DNA of 52,366 bases from an uncultured Phascolarctobacterium sp. (GTDB lineage Bacteria; Bacillota; Negativicutes; Acidaminococcales; Acidaminococcaceae): contig UQLS01000013.1 in the NCBI GenBank assembly GCA_900541915.1, forward strand, positions 1 through 52,366, in the 5' to 3' direction. The notes below the pieces were generated by a model, which searched no databases, was not told the DNA's origin, and saw nothing but the letters and a program-made list of their open reading frames with translations. Both the position numbers and the translations under genes were made by a program. Shown here in pieces: positions 32,724 to 41,603 of this stretch; within the stretch, counting starts at the first letter, position 1; every line of letters starts with the position of its first letter.

Positions 32724-34202
32724 ATGCTGGAAAAACTTGATTTAACTAAAAAACTTTCTAAAGATGAATACAATAAGGCTATGGATGTATTGGGTGAAAA
32801 GCTGGGAGAGGTGCAGCGAAAAGCACGTGAAGCAAAGCGCCCTATAATTATTGTTTTTGAAGGCTGGCGCGGAGCTCGGCGCAGTACTATTATAAATAAG
32901 ATTATGCAGCAGATGGATGCACGTGGCTTTAATGTTTTTTCTTCTGTTAAAATGAGTGACGAAGAACGTACAATGCCATTTTTTACCTATTTCTGGCAAC
33001 ATCTTCCTCCTAAAGGTCATATTGTAGTTTATCATCGCAGCTGGTATTATCTGAAAAATGAATGTGATATTGAGTTCAGAAAAGAAAAAGATAAATGGCT
33101 GAATACATCGTTTGAACATATTAATAATTTTGAAAAAGAACTGACTGATGATAATTATATTCTGCTGAAATTTTTCCTGCATATTTCAGAAAAACAACAG
33201 GCAGAGAATTTGGCGAAAAACTACAAAACATTGGGTAAAGCCTGGAAAGAAATTTCTCCGGCTTATGATGAAAGCGGCGAGTATAAACTTTATCTGGAGC
33301 GTTATGAAAAAATGCTTGAGGCTACGGATAAAACTAATGCGCCGTGGCATATTGTTGCTGCCGATGATGCCCGCAGTGCTCAGGTAGATGTTTTTAAAGC
33401 TGTGATAGATACGATAGAGCATGCTCTTAAAGTGCAGAATCAAAGCTGCAGCAGTGTTCCTCGTATTGCTAATTACTATAATGTATTAGTGCAGGTTGAT
33501 CTTAATAAGAATATCAGCAAAAGTGAATATAAGGACAAGCTGGATAAATATCAGGAGAAGCTGCGTTTGCTGCAGATAGAGATGTTTAAAGCAGGTATTC
33601 CGGCTGTTATCGGCTTTGAAGGCTGGGATGCGGCAGGTAAAGGCGGAGCGATAAGAAGATTGACCGCAGCCTTAGACCCGTTAGGGTATTCTGTAAATCC
33701 AGTAGCTGCGCCTAATATTGTTGAAAAACAATTCCATTATCTGTGGCGCTTCTGGCTGCATTTGCCGAAGCCGGGAAGTATTGCTATCTTTGACAGAACC
33801 TGGTATGGCCGCGTCATGGTAGAACGTTTGGAGGGCTTTGCCGCTCCGCATGAATGGCAGCGCGCTTATGAGGAAATCAAGGATATGGAAGCCCAGTGGT
33901 CAGAGCATGGCATAGCTATCGCTAAGTTCTGGCTGCAGATTGATAAGGATGAGCAGTATCGACGCTTTAAAGAGCGTGAAGGTAATCCGCAGAAAACATG
34001 GAAGATTACAGACGAGGATTGGCGCAACCGTGAAAAATGGAATGCTTATGAAGAAGCGGTAAACGAAATGCTGATTCGTACAGATACTTCCTATGCGCCT
34101 TGGACTATAGTAGAGGGAAACAATAAGTATTATGCCCGTCTAAAGGTACTGCAGACAGTAATTGACCTTTTTGAAAAGAAATTGAATGATAAAAATAATT
34201 GA
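32724..34202 (+). CDS. pap: polyphosphate:AMP phosphotransferase (tandem PPK2)
   Basis: A 492-residue protein made of two PPK2 domains, the class II architecture that phosphorylates AMP with polyphosphate. The second domain (from about 280) has an intact P-loop GWDAAGKGGAIRR and the lid motif FDRTWYGRVMVERLEG. The first domain has the degenerate GWRGARRSTIINK and YHRSWYY in the same places, so it is probably structural, as known in this class. ATG 32724 follows AAAGGTG. It is in line with the floA unit. Confidence 0.9.
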   Translation: MLEKLDLTKKLSKDEYNKAMDVLGEKLGEVQRKAREAKRPIIIVFEGWRGARRSTIINKIMQQMDARGFNVFSSVKMSDEERTMPFFTYFWQHLPPKGHIVVYHRSWYYLKNECDIEFRKEKDKWLNTSFEHINNFEKELTDDNYILLKFFLHISEKQQAENLAKNYKTLGKAWKEISPAYDESGEYKLYLERYEKMLEATDKTNAPWHIVAADDARSAQVDVFKAVIDTIEHALKVQNQSCSSVPRIANYYNVLVQVDLNKNISKSEYKDKLDKYQEKLRLLQIEMFKAGIPAVIGFEGWDAAGKGGAIRRLTAALDPLGYSVNPVAAPNIVEKQFHYLWRFWLHLPKPGSIAIFDRTWYGRVMVERLEGFAAPHEWQRAYEEIKDMEAQWSEHGIAIAKFWLQIDKDEQYRRFKEREGNPQKTWKITDEDWRNREKWNAYEEAVNEMLIRTDTSYAPWTIVEGNNKYYARLKVLQTVIDLFEKKLNDKNN

Positions 34203-34215
34203 GTGAGGTAATATT

Positions 34216-35940
34216 TTGTCCTGGAAAATAAAAAACAGGCTGAAGGAGCTGCTTTCCTGTGAATGGGGAACACAAATTTTTCCGCCGGGATTGCGGCATC
34301 CTGTAGCTTTTATTTATCCTAATGTATATCATTTGGGCATGTCTAATCTTGGCATGCATATCTTATATCAGATTATTAACGAACGCGGCGACAGCGCCTG
34401 CGAGCGCTTCTTTTTACCGGAGCCTGCGCTGATTAAGGAACATGAGAAAACAAAGACGCCGCTTTTAAGTATGGAAACGCAGCGTCCGCTGGCAGATTTT
34501 TCTGTTTTGTTTGCAATGCTGTCCTTTGAAATGGATTATGATAACTTACTAAAGGTGCTTGAGCTGGGGAATGTCAAGCTGCGAGCTGAGCAGCGCAATG
34601 ACAAGGAGCCTTTGCTGATTATTGGCGGGCCATGTGCGACCTTTAATCCGGAGCCGCTGGCAAGTGTGGCAGATGCTTTTGTTATCGGCGAAGGCGAAGA
34701 AACGGTGCAGCATATACTTGATGTCATTTATGGTGATGGCAGCAAGAGTGAAAAGCTGCTGCGTCTGACAAATGTACCCGGTGTTTATGTGCCGCGTTTT
34801 TATGAGCCGCAGTATGACGAACAGGGTACTTTTTGCGGCATGAAGCATGATGAACAGGCACCGGCAACTATCAGCAGGCAATGGGTGCAGGATATTGATT
34901 TTTATCCGCATACTTCTGCTATTGTTACTGATAAGACTGAGTTTGAAGATATGTATATTGTTGAAGTGGCGCGCGGCTGCGGCAGGCATTGTCGTTTCTG
35001 TATGGCAGGATATTGTTTCCGCAAGCCAAGACCCAGAGCATTGGAGAATATCCTGAAAGATATTGCCGGACGTCCGGAAAGAACTAAGAAGATTGGCCTT
35101 ATGGGTGCGGCAGTATCTGATCATCCGCAGATTAGAGAGCTGACTGCGGAATTAGCAGAGAAGAAAATATCGTTTTCTGTTGCATCTCTGCGGGCTGATA
35201 CTCTTGATGAAGCTATGACTAATGCTCTGGCTGCCAGCGGACAGCAAACCATGACGGTTGCGCCGGAAGCAGGCAGCAGCAGGATGCGTGACAGCATCAA
35301 CAAAGGCATAACGGAAGAACATGTTTATCATGCTATAGAACTGGCAGCAGCAGCAGGAATGAAAAATATTAAACTGTATTATATGATTGGCCTGCCGGGA
35401 GAAGAAGACAGCGATATAGAAGAAATGATTGCGATGATTCATCGTATTCGAGAAAAAATGGATTTTGCAGGCAACAAAGGAGAATTAGTAATTTCTGTGA
35501 ATGCCTTTGTGCCCAAACCGTTTACTCCTTATCAATGGGAACCGTTATGCAGTCTGCAGGTACTGAAAAAGCGTTTTAAAATTTTGCAGGAAGCATTTAA
35601 AAAGAACAGACGTATTAAGTTGATTACAGAATCCTTAAAAGAAACTGTTGTGCAGGCTGTTTTAGCCAGAGGTGACAGACAGGTTGGAGAGCTGCTGTTA
35701 GAAGCACATCTTACTGGTAAGCCGCTGAAACAGGTGTTTAAGCAGCATGACAAGGATTTGGAAGAATATGCCTGCAGGACGCTTGCTATAGGACAGAAAC
35801 TGCCCTGGCAGCATCTTGATATGGGCTTTACCGAAGCTTATTTAGCAGCAGAATTGCAGCGCAGCGGTGAGGGACGTTTTACTCCTATGTGCTTTGATGG
35901 ATGCCGTCGCTGCGGTGTATGTGGAGATAAAAATGCGTGA
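34216..35940 (+). CDS. B12-binding-domain radical SAM protein (TIGR03960-type)
   Basis: A 574-residue protein starting at TTG 34216, six bases after GAGGT. N-terminal region (about 30-200) resembles a cobalamin-binding fold (VYHLGMSNLGMHILYQIIN, FVIGEGEETVQHILD). The radical SAM cluster CGRHCRFC is near residue 259, followed by VAPEAGSSRMRDSINKG and YMIGLPGE. In many Firmicutes a DUF2344 protein is fused or adjacent; none lies here. The C-terminus has a cysteine cluster (CFDGCRRCGVCG). Substrate unknown. It overlaps pgeF by eight bases. Confidence 0.85.
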   Translation: MSWKIKNRLKELLSCEWGTQIFPPGLRHPVAFIYPNVYHLGMSNLGMHILYQIINERGDSACERFFLPEPALIKEHEKTKTPLLSMETQRPLADFSVLFAMLSFEMDYDNLLKVLELGNVKLRAEQRNDKEPLLIIGGPCATFNPEPLASVADAFVIGEGEETVQHILDVIYGDGSKSEKLLRLTNVPGVYVPRFYEPQYDEQGTFCGMKHDEQAPATISRQWVQDIDFYPHTSAIVTDKTEFEDMYIVEVARGCGRHCRFCMAGYCFRKPRPRALENILKDIAGRPERTKKIGLMGAAVSDHPQIRELTAELAEKKISFSVASLRADTLDEAMTNALAASGQQTMTVAPEAGSSRMRDSINKGITEEHVYHAIELAAAAGMKNIKLYYMIGLPGEEDSDIEEMIAMIHRIREKMDFAGNKGELVISVNAFVPKPFTPYQWEPLCSLQVLKKRFKILQEAFKKNRRIKLITESLKETVVQAVLARGDRQVGELLLEAHLTGKPLKQVFKQHDKDLEEYACRTLAIGQKLPWQHLDMGFTEAYLAAELQRSGEGRFTPMCFDGCRRCGVCGDKNA

Positions 35941-36745
35941 CTTTATAGTTGAACAAAAAAATAATATCTGGTATGGCAGCTTTCCTAATTTAACTTCTGC
36001 AGGCTTTATTAATGCCTGCAGCTGCAGGCTGCATGGTGAAAGCGATATAGTTGCTGGTACGCTTAATCTGGCTCTGCATGTGGGTGATGATAAAGCTAAG
36101 GTGCTTGCTAACAGAAGTGCTTTTGCTGCTGCTTTAGGTGTGCAGGCTGATAGCTTTACTACCTGTGCCCAGGTTCATGGCAGTAAGATTGTGAGGATTA
36201 CTGAGAAAATGATAGGCAGCGGAGCATTAGATGTAGCAGATACTGTTGCTGATACTGATGCTTTGATTACAGATTTGCCAAATGTACCGTTGCTTTTATT
36301 TTATGCTGATTGTGTACCTGTATTATTAGCTGATAAGGTGTCAGGTGCTATTGGCTTGGCGCATGCAGGCTGGCGCGGTACAGTGGCAGAGATTGCAGCT
36401 AAGACTTTGGATGCTATGGTGGAGCAGCTTGGTGCTAACCCAGAAAATATACTGGCTGCTATTGGTCCTTCTATAGGTGCGTGCTGTTATGAGGTTGATG
36501 ATTTTGTCTTTAGTAAAGCACCTGAGTACAAAGAGTTTTTTACCCCTAACAGCAATGGCAGATATCAGATGGATTTATGGGGAATAAATAAAAAACAACT
36601 GCTTGATAAAGGCTTGCTGCCGCAGCATATTGCTGTTGCAGGTATTTGTACAGCACACAATGCAGAGCTGTTTTGCTCTTATCGTGCTGAACAGGGAAAA
36701 ACAGGACGCATGGGTGTCTGCTTATGCCGTCATGCAGAAAAATAA
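35933..36745 (+). CDS. pgeF: PgeF/YfiH multi-copper-like polyphenol oxidase family protein
   Basis: A 270-residue member of the DUF152 family. The zinc-binding residues are in CAQVHGSKIV, FYADCVPVLLAD and LAHAGWRGTV; GPSIGACCYEV and SYRAEQGKTGRMG complete the pattern. Members act as purine nucleoside phosphorylase/adenosine deaminase and, in Escherichia coli, repair mis-incorporated serine in peptidoglycan precursors. It starts the ylmD-E-F-H-divIVA type cluster. ATG 35933 overlaps the radical SAM gene. Confidence 0.93.
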   Translation: MRDFIVEQKNNIWYGSFPNLTSAGFINACSCRLHGESDIVAGTLNLALHVGDDKAKVLANRSAFAAALGVQADSFTTCAQVHGSKIVRITEKMIGSGALDVADTVADTDALITDLPNVPLLLFYADCVPVLLADKVSGAIGLAHAGWRGTVAEIAAKTLDAMVEQLGANPENILAAIGPSIGACCYEVDDFVFSKAPEYKEFFTPNSNGRYQMDLWGINKKQLLDKGLLPQHIAVAGICTAHNAELFCSYRAEQGKTGRMGVCLCRHAEK

Positions 36746-36749
36746 ATAA

Positions 36750-36782
36750 CAACACAGGCGTTTTTGCCTGTGTTTTATTTAT
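36750..36782 (+). terminator. terminator after pgeF
   Basis: AACACAGGC/GCCTGTGTT around GTTTTT, followed by TTATTTATTTG. Confidence 0.88.
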
Positions 36783-36910
36783 TTGTGGTAATTTTTATCC
36801 GCGTAGACAACGCTTGGGAAATTGTGTTAAAATTACAGGAAGAAGATGGGTAGTGCAAAAACGCTCTTCTCCTAAATTTTTGCATAATTATGTCGTTTGG
36901 GGGAATTATT

Positions 36911-37609
36911 TTGCTGGCAGATAATCTTAAGGCAGTGCAGGATAAGATTAATAAAGCACTGCAGCAGAGAAAAGAAGTCAAACTAACCGGAAATACTGTT
37001 ACGTTGGTTGGCGTTACTAAGAATCATCCTGCTGATGCTGTTTCAGAAGCATTGGCACAGGGAATAAATAATATTGGCGAAAACCGTGTTCAGGAGGCAA
37101 AAGCCAAAAAGAAAATACTGGGTAAAAACGGTTATTGGCATCTTATCGGTCATTTGCAGACTAATAAGGCTCGTCAGGCAGTAGCACTTTTTGATTTAAT
37201 AGAATCTGTGGACAGTGAGCATTTGCTGCAGGCTGTAGATAAAGAAGCGGCACGCATAGATAAAGTACAGGATGTGCTTTTGCAGCTTAATATTGCTCAT
37301 GAAGAACAAAAATCCGGGTTTAGCCGTGAGGAATATCTGGCAGTACTGACGCTGTTAGATAACTATCAGCATGTCAGAATCAGAGGCTTGATGGTTATTG
37401 CGCCTAAGACAGATGATATGAACTTAGTCAGAGATATTTTTGCGGCTGGCTACAGATGTTTCTGCCGGTTAAAGGCTGTGCGTCCAGAGATTGATTGCCT
37501 GTCTATGGGAATGAGCGGTGATTATACGATAGCCATAGAAGAAGGTGCCAACATTGTACGTGTGGGTACAGCTTTATTTGGTCAGCGTGATTATAGTTTA
37601 AAATTTTAA
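36911..37609 (+). CDS. yggS: PLP homeostasis protein (YggS/YlmE type)
   Basis: A 232-residue alanine-racemase-fold protein that binds PLP and buffers vitamin B6. PLP lysine is in TLVGVTKNHP; GENRVQEAKAK, WHLIGHLQTNKAR and LSMGMSGDYTIAIEEGANIVRVGTALFG are signatures. TTG 36911 is chosen: GGGGGA is six bases upstream and the product then begins MLADNLKAVQDKI like relatives. ATG 36890 is in frame but has no ribosome site. Neighbours sepF and divIVA match the Bacillus ylm order. Confidence 0.94.
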   Translation: MLADNLKAVQDKINKALQQRKEVKLTGNTVTLVGVTKNHPADAVSEALAQGINNIGENRVQEAKAKKKILGKNGYWHLIGHLQTNKARQAVALFDLIESVDSEHLLQAVDKEAARIDKVQDVLLQLNIAHEEQKSGFSREEYLAVLTLLDNYQHVRIRGLMVIAPKTDDMNLVRDIFAAGYRCFCRLKAVRPEIDCLSMGMSGDYTIAIEEGANIVRVGTALFGQRDYSLKF

Positions 37610-37634
37610 TGCAGGAAGGTGGCATGATTATACA

Positions 37635-38159
37635 ATGAAGATTATAGACCGTATTACAGAGGCATTAGGTCTTTATGACGAAGAAGAAATTTATGATGAT
37701 GTTCCTGAAAAGGAACCTAGTCCTGCACCAAGCAGACAAAGAAGCTCTTCTCTGCTTAAAAGCAATGAAGTAAAAGAAGAAGCTCCTAAAAAGAACTATT
37801 CTTTGTTTAGAAAGAAACAACCGGCAGCCAGTGAACCAATGGGCAGCAAAACAATAGCTCTGCCTCTGGCTGATAAACAGGTGAAAGTAGTTGTTTTAGA
37901 ACCTACCAGCTTTGATGATTCACAAAAAATTGCTGATTACCTGCGGAATAAGCAGCCTGTAGTAGTAAATTTTGAAGGTACTGACAGCGTTATTACTAAA
38001 CGTATGACGGATTTTATCAGCGGTACTATTTATGCTTTGGGCGGCAGCATGAAAAAAATTGGCCGCAGTATCTTAGTATGTGCGCCGCAAAATGTAGACA
38101 TTGATGCTGGTGCTAGTATTTATGACGATAAAGGAAGACAGCCATGGGAAAAGGATTAA
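37635..38159 (+). CDS. sepF: cell division protein SepF
   Basis: A 174-residue SepF. The N-terminal amphipathic helix (MKIIDRITEALGLYDEEE) binds membrane; a variable acidic linker follows; the C-terminal domain from about 75 (IALPLADKQVKVVVLEPTSFDDSQKIADYLRNKQPVVVN is split by the writing limit only in motif terms: LEPTSFDD, RNKQPVVVNF, DFISGTIYALGG) forms rings that bundle FtsZ. Its ribosome site GAAGGTGG lies 12 bases upstream. It overlaps proC by 16 bases. Confidence 0.95.
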   Translation: MKIIDRITEALGLYDEEEIYDDVPEKEPSPAPSRQRSSSLLKSNEVKEEAPKKNYSLFRKKQPAASEPMGSKTIALPLADKQVKVVVLEPTSFDDSQKIADYLRNKQPVVVNFEGTDSVITKRMTDFISGTIYALGGSMKKIGRSILVCAPQNVDIDAGASIYDDKGRQPWEKD

Positions 38160-38968
38160 CATTAAATAAGATTGCATTTATCGGCGGCGGCGCCATGGCT
38201 GAAGCTATTATCAAGGGTATTATCAGCAGCGGCTTTATCAGCGGTGCTGCTATTGCCGTTGGTGAGCATACATCACAAAGATGTGCGTATCTTGAAGAGA
38301 ACTATGGTGTTAAGGCATATACTGACAATAATAAAGCGGTAGAAGATGCTGATTTGGTAATATTGGCAGTGAAACCTCAGGTTGCACCAGCGGCACTTAC
38401 TGCTGAGCTCACTTCTCATTTCAAAAAAGATGCCTGGGTACTTTCTATTATGGGCAGTGTAAGTATTGATATGCTGCATGGTTATGTACCTGGTTTTCCT
38501 GTTGTACGCACTATGCCTAATACTCCGTTGGCAGTTGGTGAAGGTATGACAGCTGTTTGCTGCGATGATAAGGTAACAGATGAAATGCTGGAAACTGCGT
38601 GTGCTATTTTTGGCTGCTGTGGTGAGGTAGAAGTAGTAGCAGAAAGTGCTATAGAAGCAATTACAGCAATTTCCGGCTGTGGTCCTGGATATGCGTTTGT
38701 AATCATTGATGCTTTAGCAGATGCAGGCGTACGTGCCGGTTTGCCGCGCGCATTGGCAATTAAACTGGCAGCTCAGACTTTAGCAGGCAGCGGCAAAATG
38801 TGCATCAAAACCGGAACGCATCCGGCTCAGCTGCGAGATCAGGTAACCTCTCCCGGCGGAACTACTATTGCCGGTATTCATGCTCTGGAAAATCATGGTG
38901 TGCGCGGTGCTTTTTATGATGCTGTGCAGGCGGTACTGCAGCGCAGCAATGAATTGCAGGGTAAATAA
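38144..38968 (+). CDS. proC: pyrroline-5-carboxylate reductase
   Basis: A 274-residue NAD(P)H-dependent reductase for the last step of proline synthesis. Rossmann motif IAFIGGGAMAEAIIKG; VVRTMPNTPLAVGEGMTAVC and the C-terminal LRDQVTSPGGTTIAGIHALE are diagnostic. ATG 38144 lies inside the sepF end and follows GGAAG; the overlap suggests translational coupling. In Bacillus the corresponding place in the cluster is ylmG; proC here is a known variation in other Firmicutes. Confidence 0.97.
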   Translation: MGKGLTLNKIAFIGGGAMAEAIIKGIISSGFISGAAIAVGEHTSQRCAYLEENYGVKAYTDNNKAVEDADLVILAVKPQVAPAALTAELTSHFKKDAWVLSIMGSVSIDMLHGYVPGFPVVRTMPNTPLAVGEGMTAVCCDDKVTDEMLETACAIFGCCGEVEVVAESAIEAITAISGCGPGYAFVIIDALADAGVRAGLPRALAIKLAAQTLAGSGKMCIKTGTHPAQLRDQVTSPGGTTIAGIHALENHGVRGAFYDAVQAVLQRSNELQGK

Positions 38969-38970
38969 TT

Positions 38971-39756
38971 ATGGCAGACAGAGAGAAGATTTTACGTTAC
39001 TTTAAAGCCAGCGGTGATGAACAGCTGGCTGCCAAGCTTATTGATTTGGCAGAAGGTGCTAATCGCAGCAGAAAATATCGTGTCAGCGAATTCTTAGATC
39101 CGCATGCGTATAATGTGGCGGAAATTGTAGCAGCTAATTTTGAAAATATTAAGCTGGAAGCAAACGGTGGCTTTGAGCATGCAGAGCGTGTAAAAGTTGC
39201 TTTTATTGCCGACGATTTTTATGGTACACCTGATTATGGCATTACCTGTTTTTTAGCAGCTTGGGATAAACGGTATTATGACTTGTCGCATCGAGATGTT
39301 TTAGGTGCTTTTATGGGCAGCGGCTGCAAGCGAGAGGCGATAGGCGATATCGTATTTGTGCCGGAGGGTGCACAGTTTGTTGCAGAGAAAGCTTTGCAGA
39401 ATTTTCTTATCGGCAATCTGACTCAGATAGGTGCAGCGCCGATTACTTTGACGGAAATTCCGGCTGAAGAGCTGCAGCAGAAAGAAGAAAAGGTTAAGAT
39501 AATCAACGCTACTGTAGCTGATTTGCGCTTGGATGCAGTGGCTGCTGCTGGTTATGGCGTGTCACGCAGCAGAATGAGTGATGAAATAAAAGGCCTGAAT
39601 GTAAAGCTGAACTGGAAAGAAGCCAAGAAAGCTGCTCAGGCAGTTAATGAAGGTGATGTAATCTCTTTCCGCGGGCGCGGCAGAGTGGAGGTTACAGAAA
39701 TACGCGGCACAACCAAAAAGGGACGCATCAGTATTACTTTGAAAAGGTATATATAA
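38971..39756 (+). CDS. ylmH: YlmH-family S4-domain RNA-binding protein
   Basis: A 261-residue protein with the YlmH N-terminal domain (REKILRYFKASGDEQLAAKL) and a C-terminal S4 RNA-binding domain from about 185 (LRLDAVAAAGYGVSRSRMSDEIKG...KLNWKEAKKAAQAVNEGDVISFRGRGR in parts). YlmH is implicated in cell division and in rescue of stalled ribosomes in Bacillus. It begins two bases after proC. Confidence 0.94.
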   Translation: MADREKILRYFKASGDEQLAAKLIDLAEGANRSRKYRVSEFLDPHAYNVAEIVAANFENIKLEANGGFEHAERVKVAFIADDFYGTPDYGITCFLAAWDKRYYDLSHRDVLGAFMGSGCKREAIGDIVFVPEGAQFVAEKALQNFLIGNLTQIGAAPITLTEIPAEELQQKEEKVKIINATVADLRLDAVAAAGYGVSRSRMSDEIKGLNVKLNWKEAKKAAQAVNEGDVISFRGRGRVEVTEIRGTTKKGRISITLKRYI

Positions 39757-39768
39757 AGGGGAAGAAAG

Positions 39769-40587
39769 ATGCTTACACCGGCAGATTTGAAAAATAAGAC
39801 TTTTTCCCGAGGCTTTCGCGGTTACGAAACGGAAGAAGTAGATAAATTTATGGAAGAGCTGCGCAAGGAATATGAGTATCTCTACATGGACAATCTGGAG
39901 CTTAAAGAAACTATTGAACGTGTAAGTTCCAAATTGGAATATTACCAGCAAATGGAGGCTACCATGCAGAGTACGCTGACAGTTGCGCAGGAGACTGCAG
40001 ACGAAGTGAAAAGCAGCAGTGAGAAAAAAGCAGCACTTTTAGAACATGAAACTAAGGTCAAATGCGAGCAGATGCTGGCAGACGCAAGAAATGCTGCTGA
40101 AAAGCTGCATAATGATACTTTGGCTCAGGCAGAAGACTTGTATAATAAGACAAAGAACAAGACTGAAAATATGCTGAATGCTACAGAAGCAGAATGCAGC
40201 AGAATGAAAGAAGAAGCCAGAAGTTATGCTGCCAAGCTGCGTAATGATGCTGAGATTGAAATTGAAAAATTAAGAGTTGCCAATGAGGATGCCTGCAAGA
40301 AAAGAGCAAATTCTGCCTCTGCAGAAGCAGGCAAGCTTTTGGAAACTGCAAGAAATGAAGCTAACAGGATGTCAGTAGAGGCAAGCAGCAATTATCGTAA
40401 GATAGTGGGCGATGCTGAAGAACGCAGCAGAAAAATTATTTTTGAAGCGGAATCAAGAGCTGCTATGGCTCAAAGCGCTTATGATGATCAGGTTAAAAAA
40501 GCCCTGGTGCATCGTAAACACATGCAGCATCTGTTAGAAACACAGCTGGAACTGCTGAAAAATTTTGAAGAACAAACATCAAAGTAA
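39769..40587 (+). CDS. divIVA: cell division protein DivIVA
   Basis: A 272-residue coiled-coil polar scaffold protein. The N-terminal membrane-binding module is LTPADLKNKTFSRGFRGYETEEVDKFM, then a long heptad-repeat coiled coil with Ala, Glu, Lys richness up to residue 255. It recognises negatively curved membrane at division sites. ATG 39769 follows GGGGAAG. It is the last of the ylm-type division cluster. Confidence 0.95.
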   Translation: MLTPADLKNKTFSRGFRGYETEEVDKFMEELRKEYEYLYMDNLELKETIERVSSKLEYYQQMEATMQSTLTVAQETADEVKSSSEKKAALLEHETKVKCEQMLADARNAAEKLHNDTLAQAEDLYNKTKNKTENMLNATEAECSRMKEEARSYAAKLRNDAEIEIEKLRVANEDACKKRANSASAEAGKLLETARNEANRMSVEASSNYRKIVGDAEERSRKIIFEAESRAAMAQSAYDDQVKKALVHRKHMQHLLETQLELLKNFEEQTSK

Positions 40588-40601
40588 ACAGGGGATGAAT
40601 G

Positions 40602-41273
40602 ATGATTATTTTGGTACGCCACGGCGAAGCTACCCATCATACCAATAAGCTTACGGGCGGCTGGACCGATTCGGTACTGACGGAGAAGGGAAAAAGGCAG
40701 CTGACTGCAGCGGCAAAAAAACTGGCTTGTGATTTTAATGACAGATATACTAAAGTCAGAATTTTGAGCAGTGATTTGCAGCGTGCTGTGGAATCTGCCG
40801 AGATTATTGCCGGTGCCTTAAAAACCAGCAGTCCGGTAGAGAAATATCTTTTCTTACGAGAAAAAAATAACGGTGCTGCAGCAGGTCTGACTGAGGAAGA
40901 GGCTAAGAAGATTTATTGCCGTCCGGCAACAGAGCAGGAACTTAATCACCGTAATTATCCGGGAGGAGAAACTCGCAATGAGTTTTACCAGAGAAATATT
41001 GCAGGTCTGCTGCAGCATGCTGACCCGGAAAAAGAAAATCTGATTATCGTAGCTCATAAGGGAACGATTCAGAATATTATTTTTTACTGGCTGGGAATGG
41101 ATATGCCTCAAGTAGTAGAAAAGAATTTTTCTGTTGATATCCAGCCTGCCAGCATTTCTGTTCTAGGCATTAATAAATGGCATGAGCATACGATTTTCAG
41201 ACTTAATGATATTTCCCATTTAACTAATGGCAAAGGCTTTGGCGTTTTTGATTTTAAGTATGAAAAAAGATAA
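40602..41273 (+). CDS. histidine phosphatase family protein
   Basis: This 223-residue protein has the phosphoglycerate-mutase-like fold: ILVRHGEATHHTNKLTGGWTD (catalytic His), SSDLQRAVESAEIIA, a catalytic Glu region (LREKNNGAAAGLTEEEAKK) and VAHKGTIQNII (second His). ATG 40602 is nine bases from AGGGG; the preceding ATG 40599 is equally possible. Substrate unknown; it may be phosphatase rather than mutase. It ends before the Ile T-box. Confidence 0.9.
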   Translation: MIILVRHGEATHHTNKLTGGWTDSVLTEKGKRQLTAAAKKLACDFNDRYTKVRILSSDLQRAVESAEIIAGALKTSSPVEKYLFLREKNNGAAAGLTEEEAKKIYCRPATEQELNHRNYPGGETRNEFYQRNIAGLLQHADPEKENLIIVAHKGTIQNIIFYWLGMDMPQVVEKNFSVDIQPASISVLGINKWHEHTIFRLNDISHLTNGKGFGVFDFKYEKR

Positions 41274-41287
41274 ATAGGTTTTTTCTG

Positions 41288-41317
41288 TTGACTTAAAATA
41301 ATCAGATGCGCTATAAT
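41288..41317 (+). promoter_or_regulatory. ileS promoter
   Basis: TTGACT, 18 bases, TATAAT, about 7 bases before the expected 5' end of the T-box. Confidence 0.8.
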
Positions 41318-41323
41318 AACAGT

Positions 41324-41576
41324 GTTTTCATATTGCTAACGCGATGATAAAGACAGTAGGCCGAGAAAACTGGCTAAGCGATTCGGGGATGGTGCAAGCC
41401 CGGACAAGATGTGGACACGGCTGAAAATCACTTTGGAGCGGATATATCGAATCAGCAGTAGATATATACGGTTGACGCCCGGTAAAACGTTGCGAGTGGC
41501 AGATGTATTTTGTCTGTCATGAGGGTGGTACCACGGGTATATACAGTCTCGTCCCTTGCGGACGAGGCTTTTTTGT
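41324..41576 (+). promoter_or_regulatory. T-box riboswitch, tRNA-Ile specific
   Basis: The T-box GAGGGTGGTACCACGGG is at 41521-41537; its TGGT fits a tRNA with discriminator A, as in tRNA-Ile. Specifier ATC is at 41427-41429 (CTGAAAATCACTTTGG). The terminator is CTCGTCC/GGACGAG around CTTGC followed by CTTTTTTG (41548-41575). Uncharged tRNA-Ile would allow readthrough into ileS. Confidence 0.95.
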
Positions 41577-41603
41577 TTGTCAAAATTATTGGAGGTGTCT
41601 ATT

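Larger units (their letters stand above)
41274..41603 (+). other. 330-base leader region of ileS
   Basis: The gap holds one promoter and a complete T-box riboswitch with its terminator; see the separate entries. No small gene is evident. Confidence 0.85.
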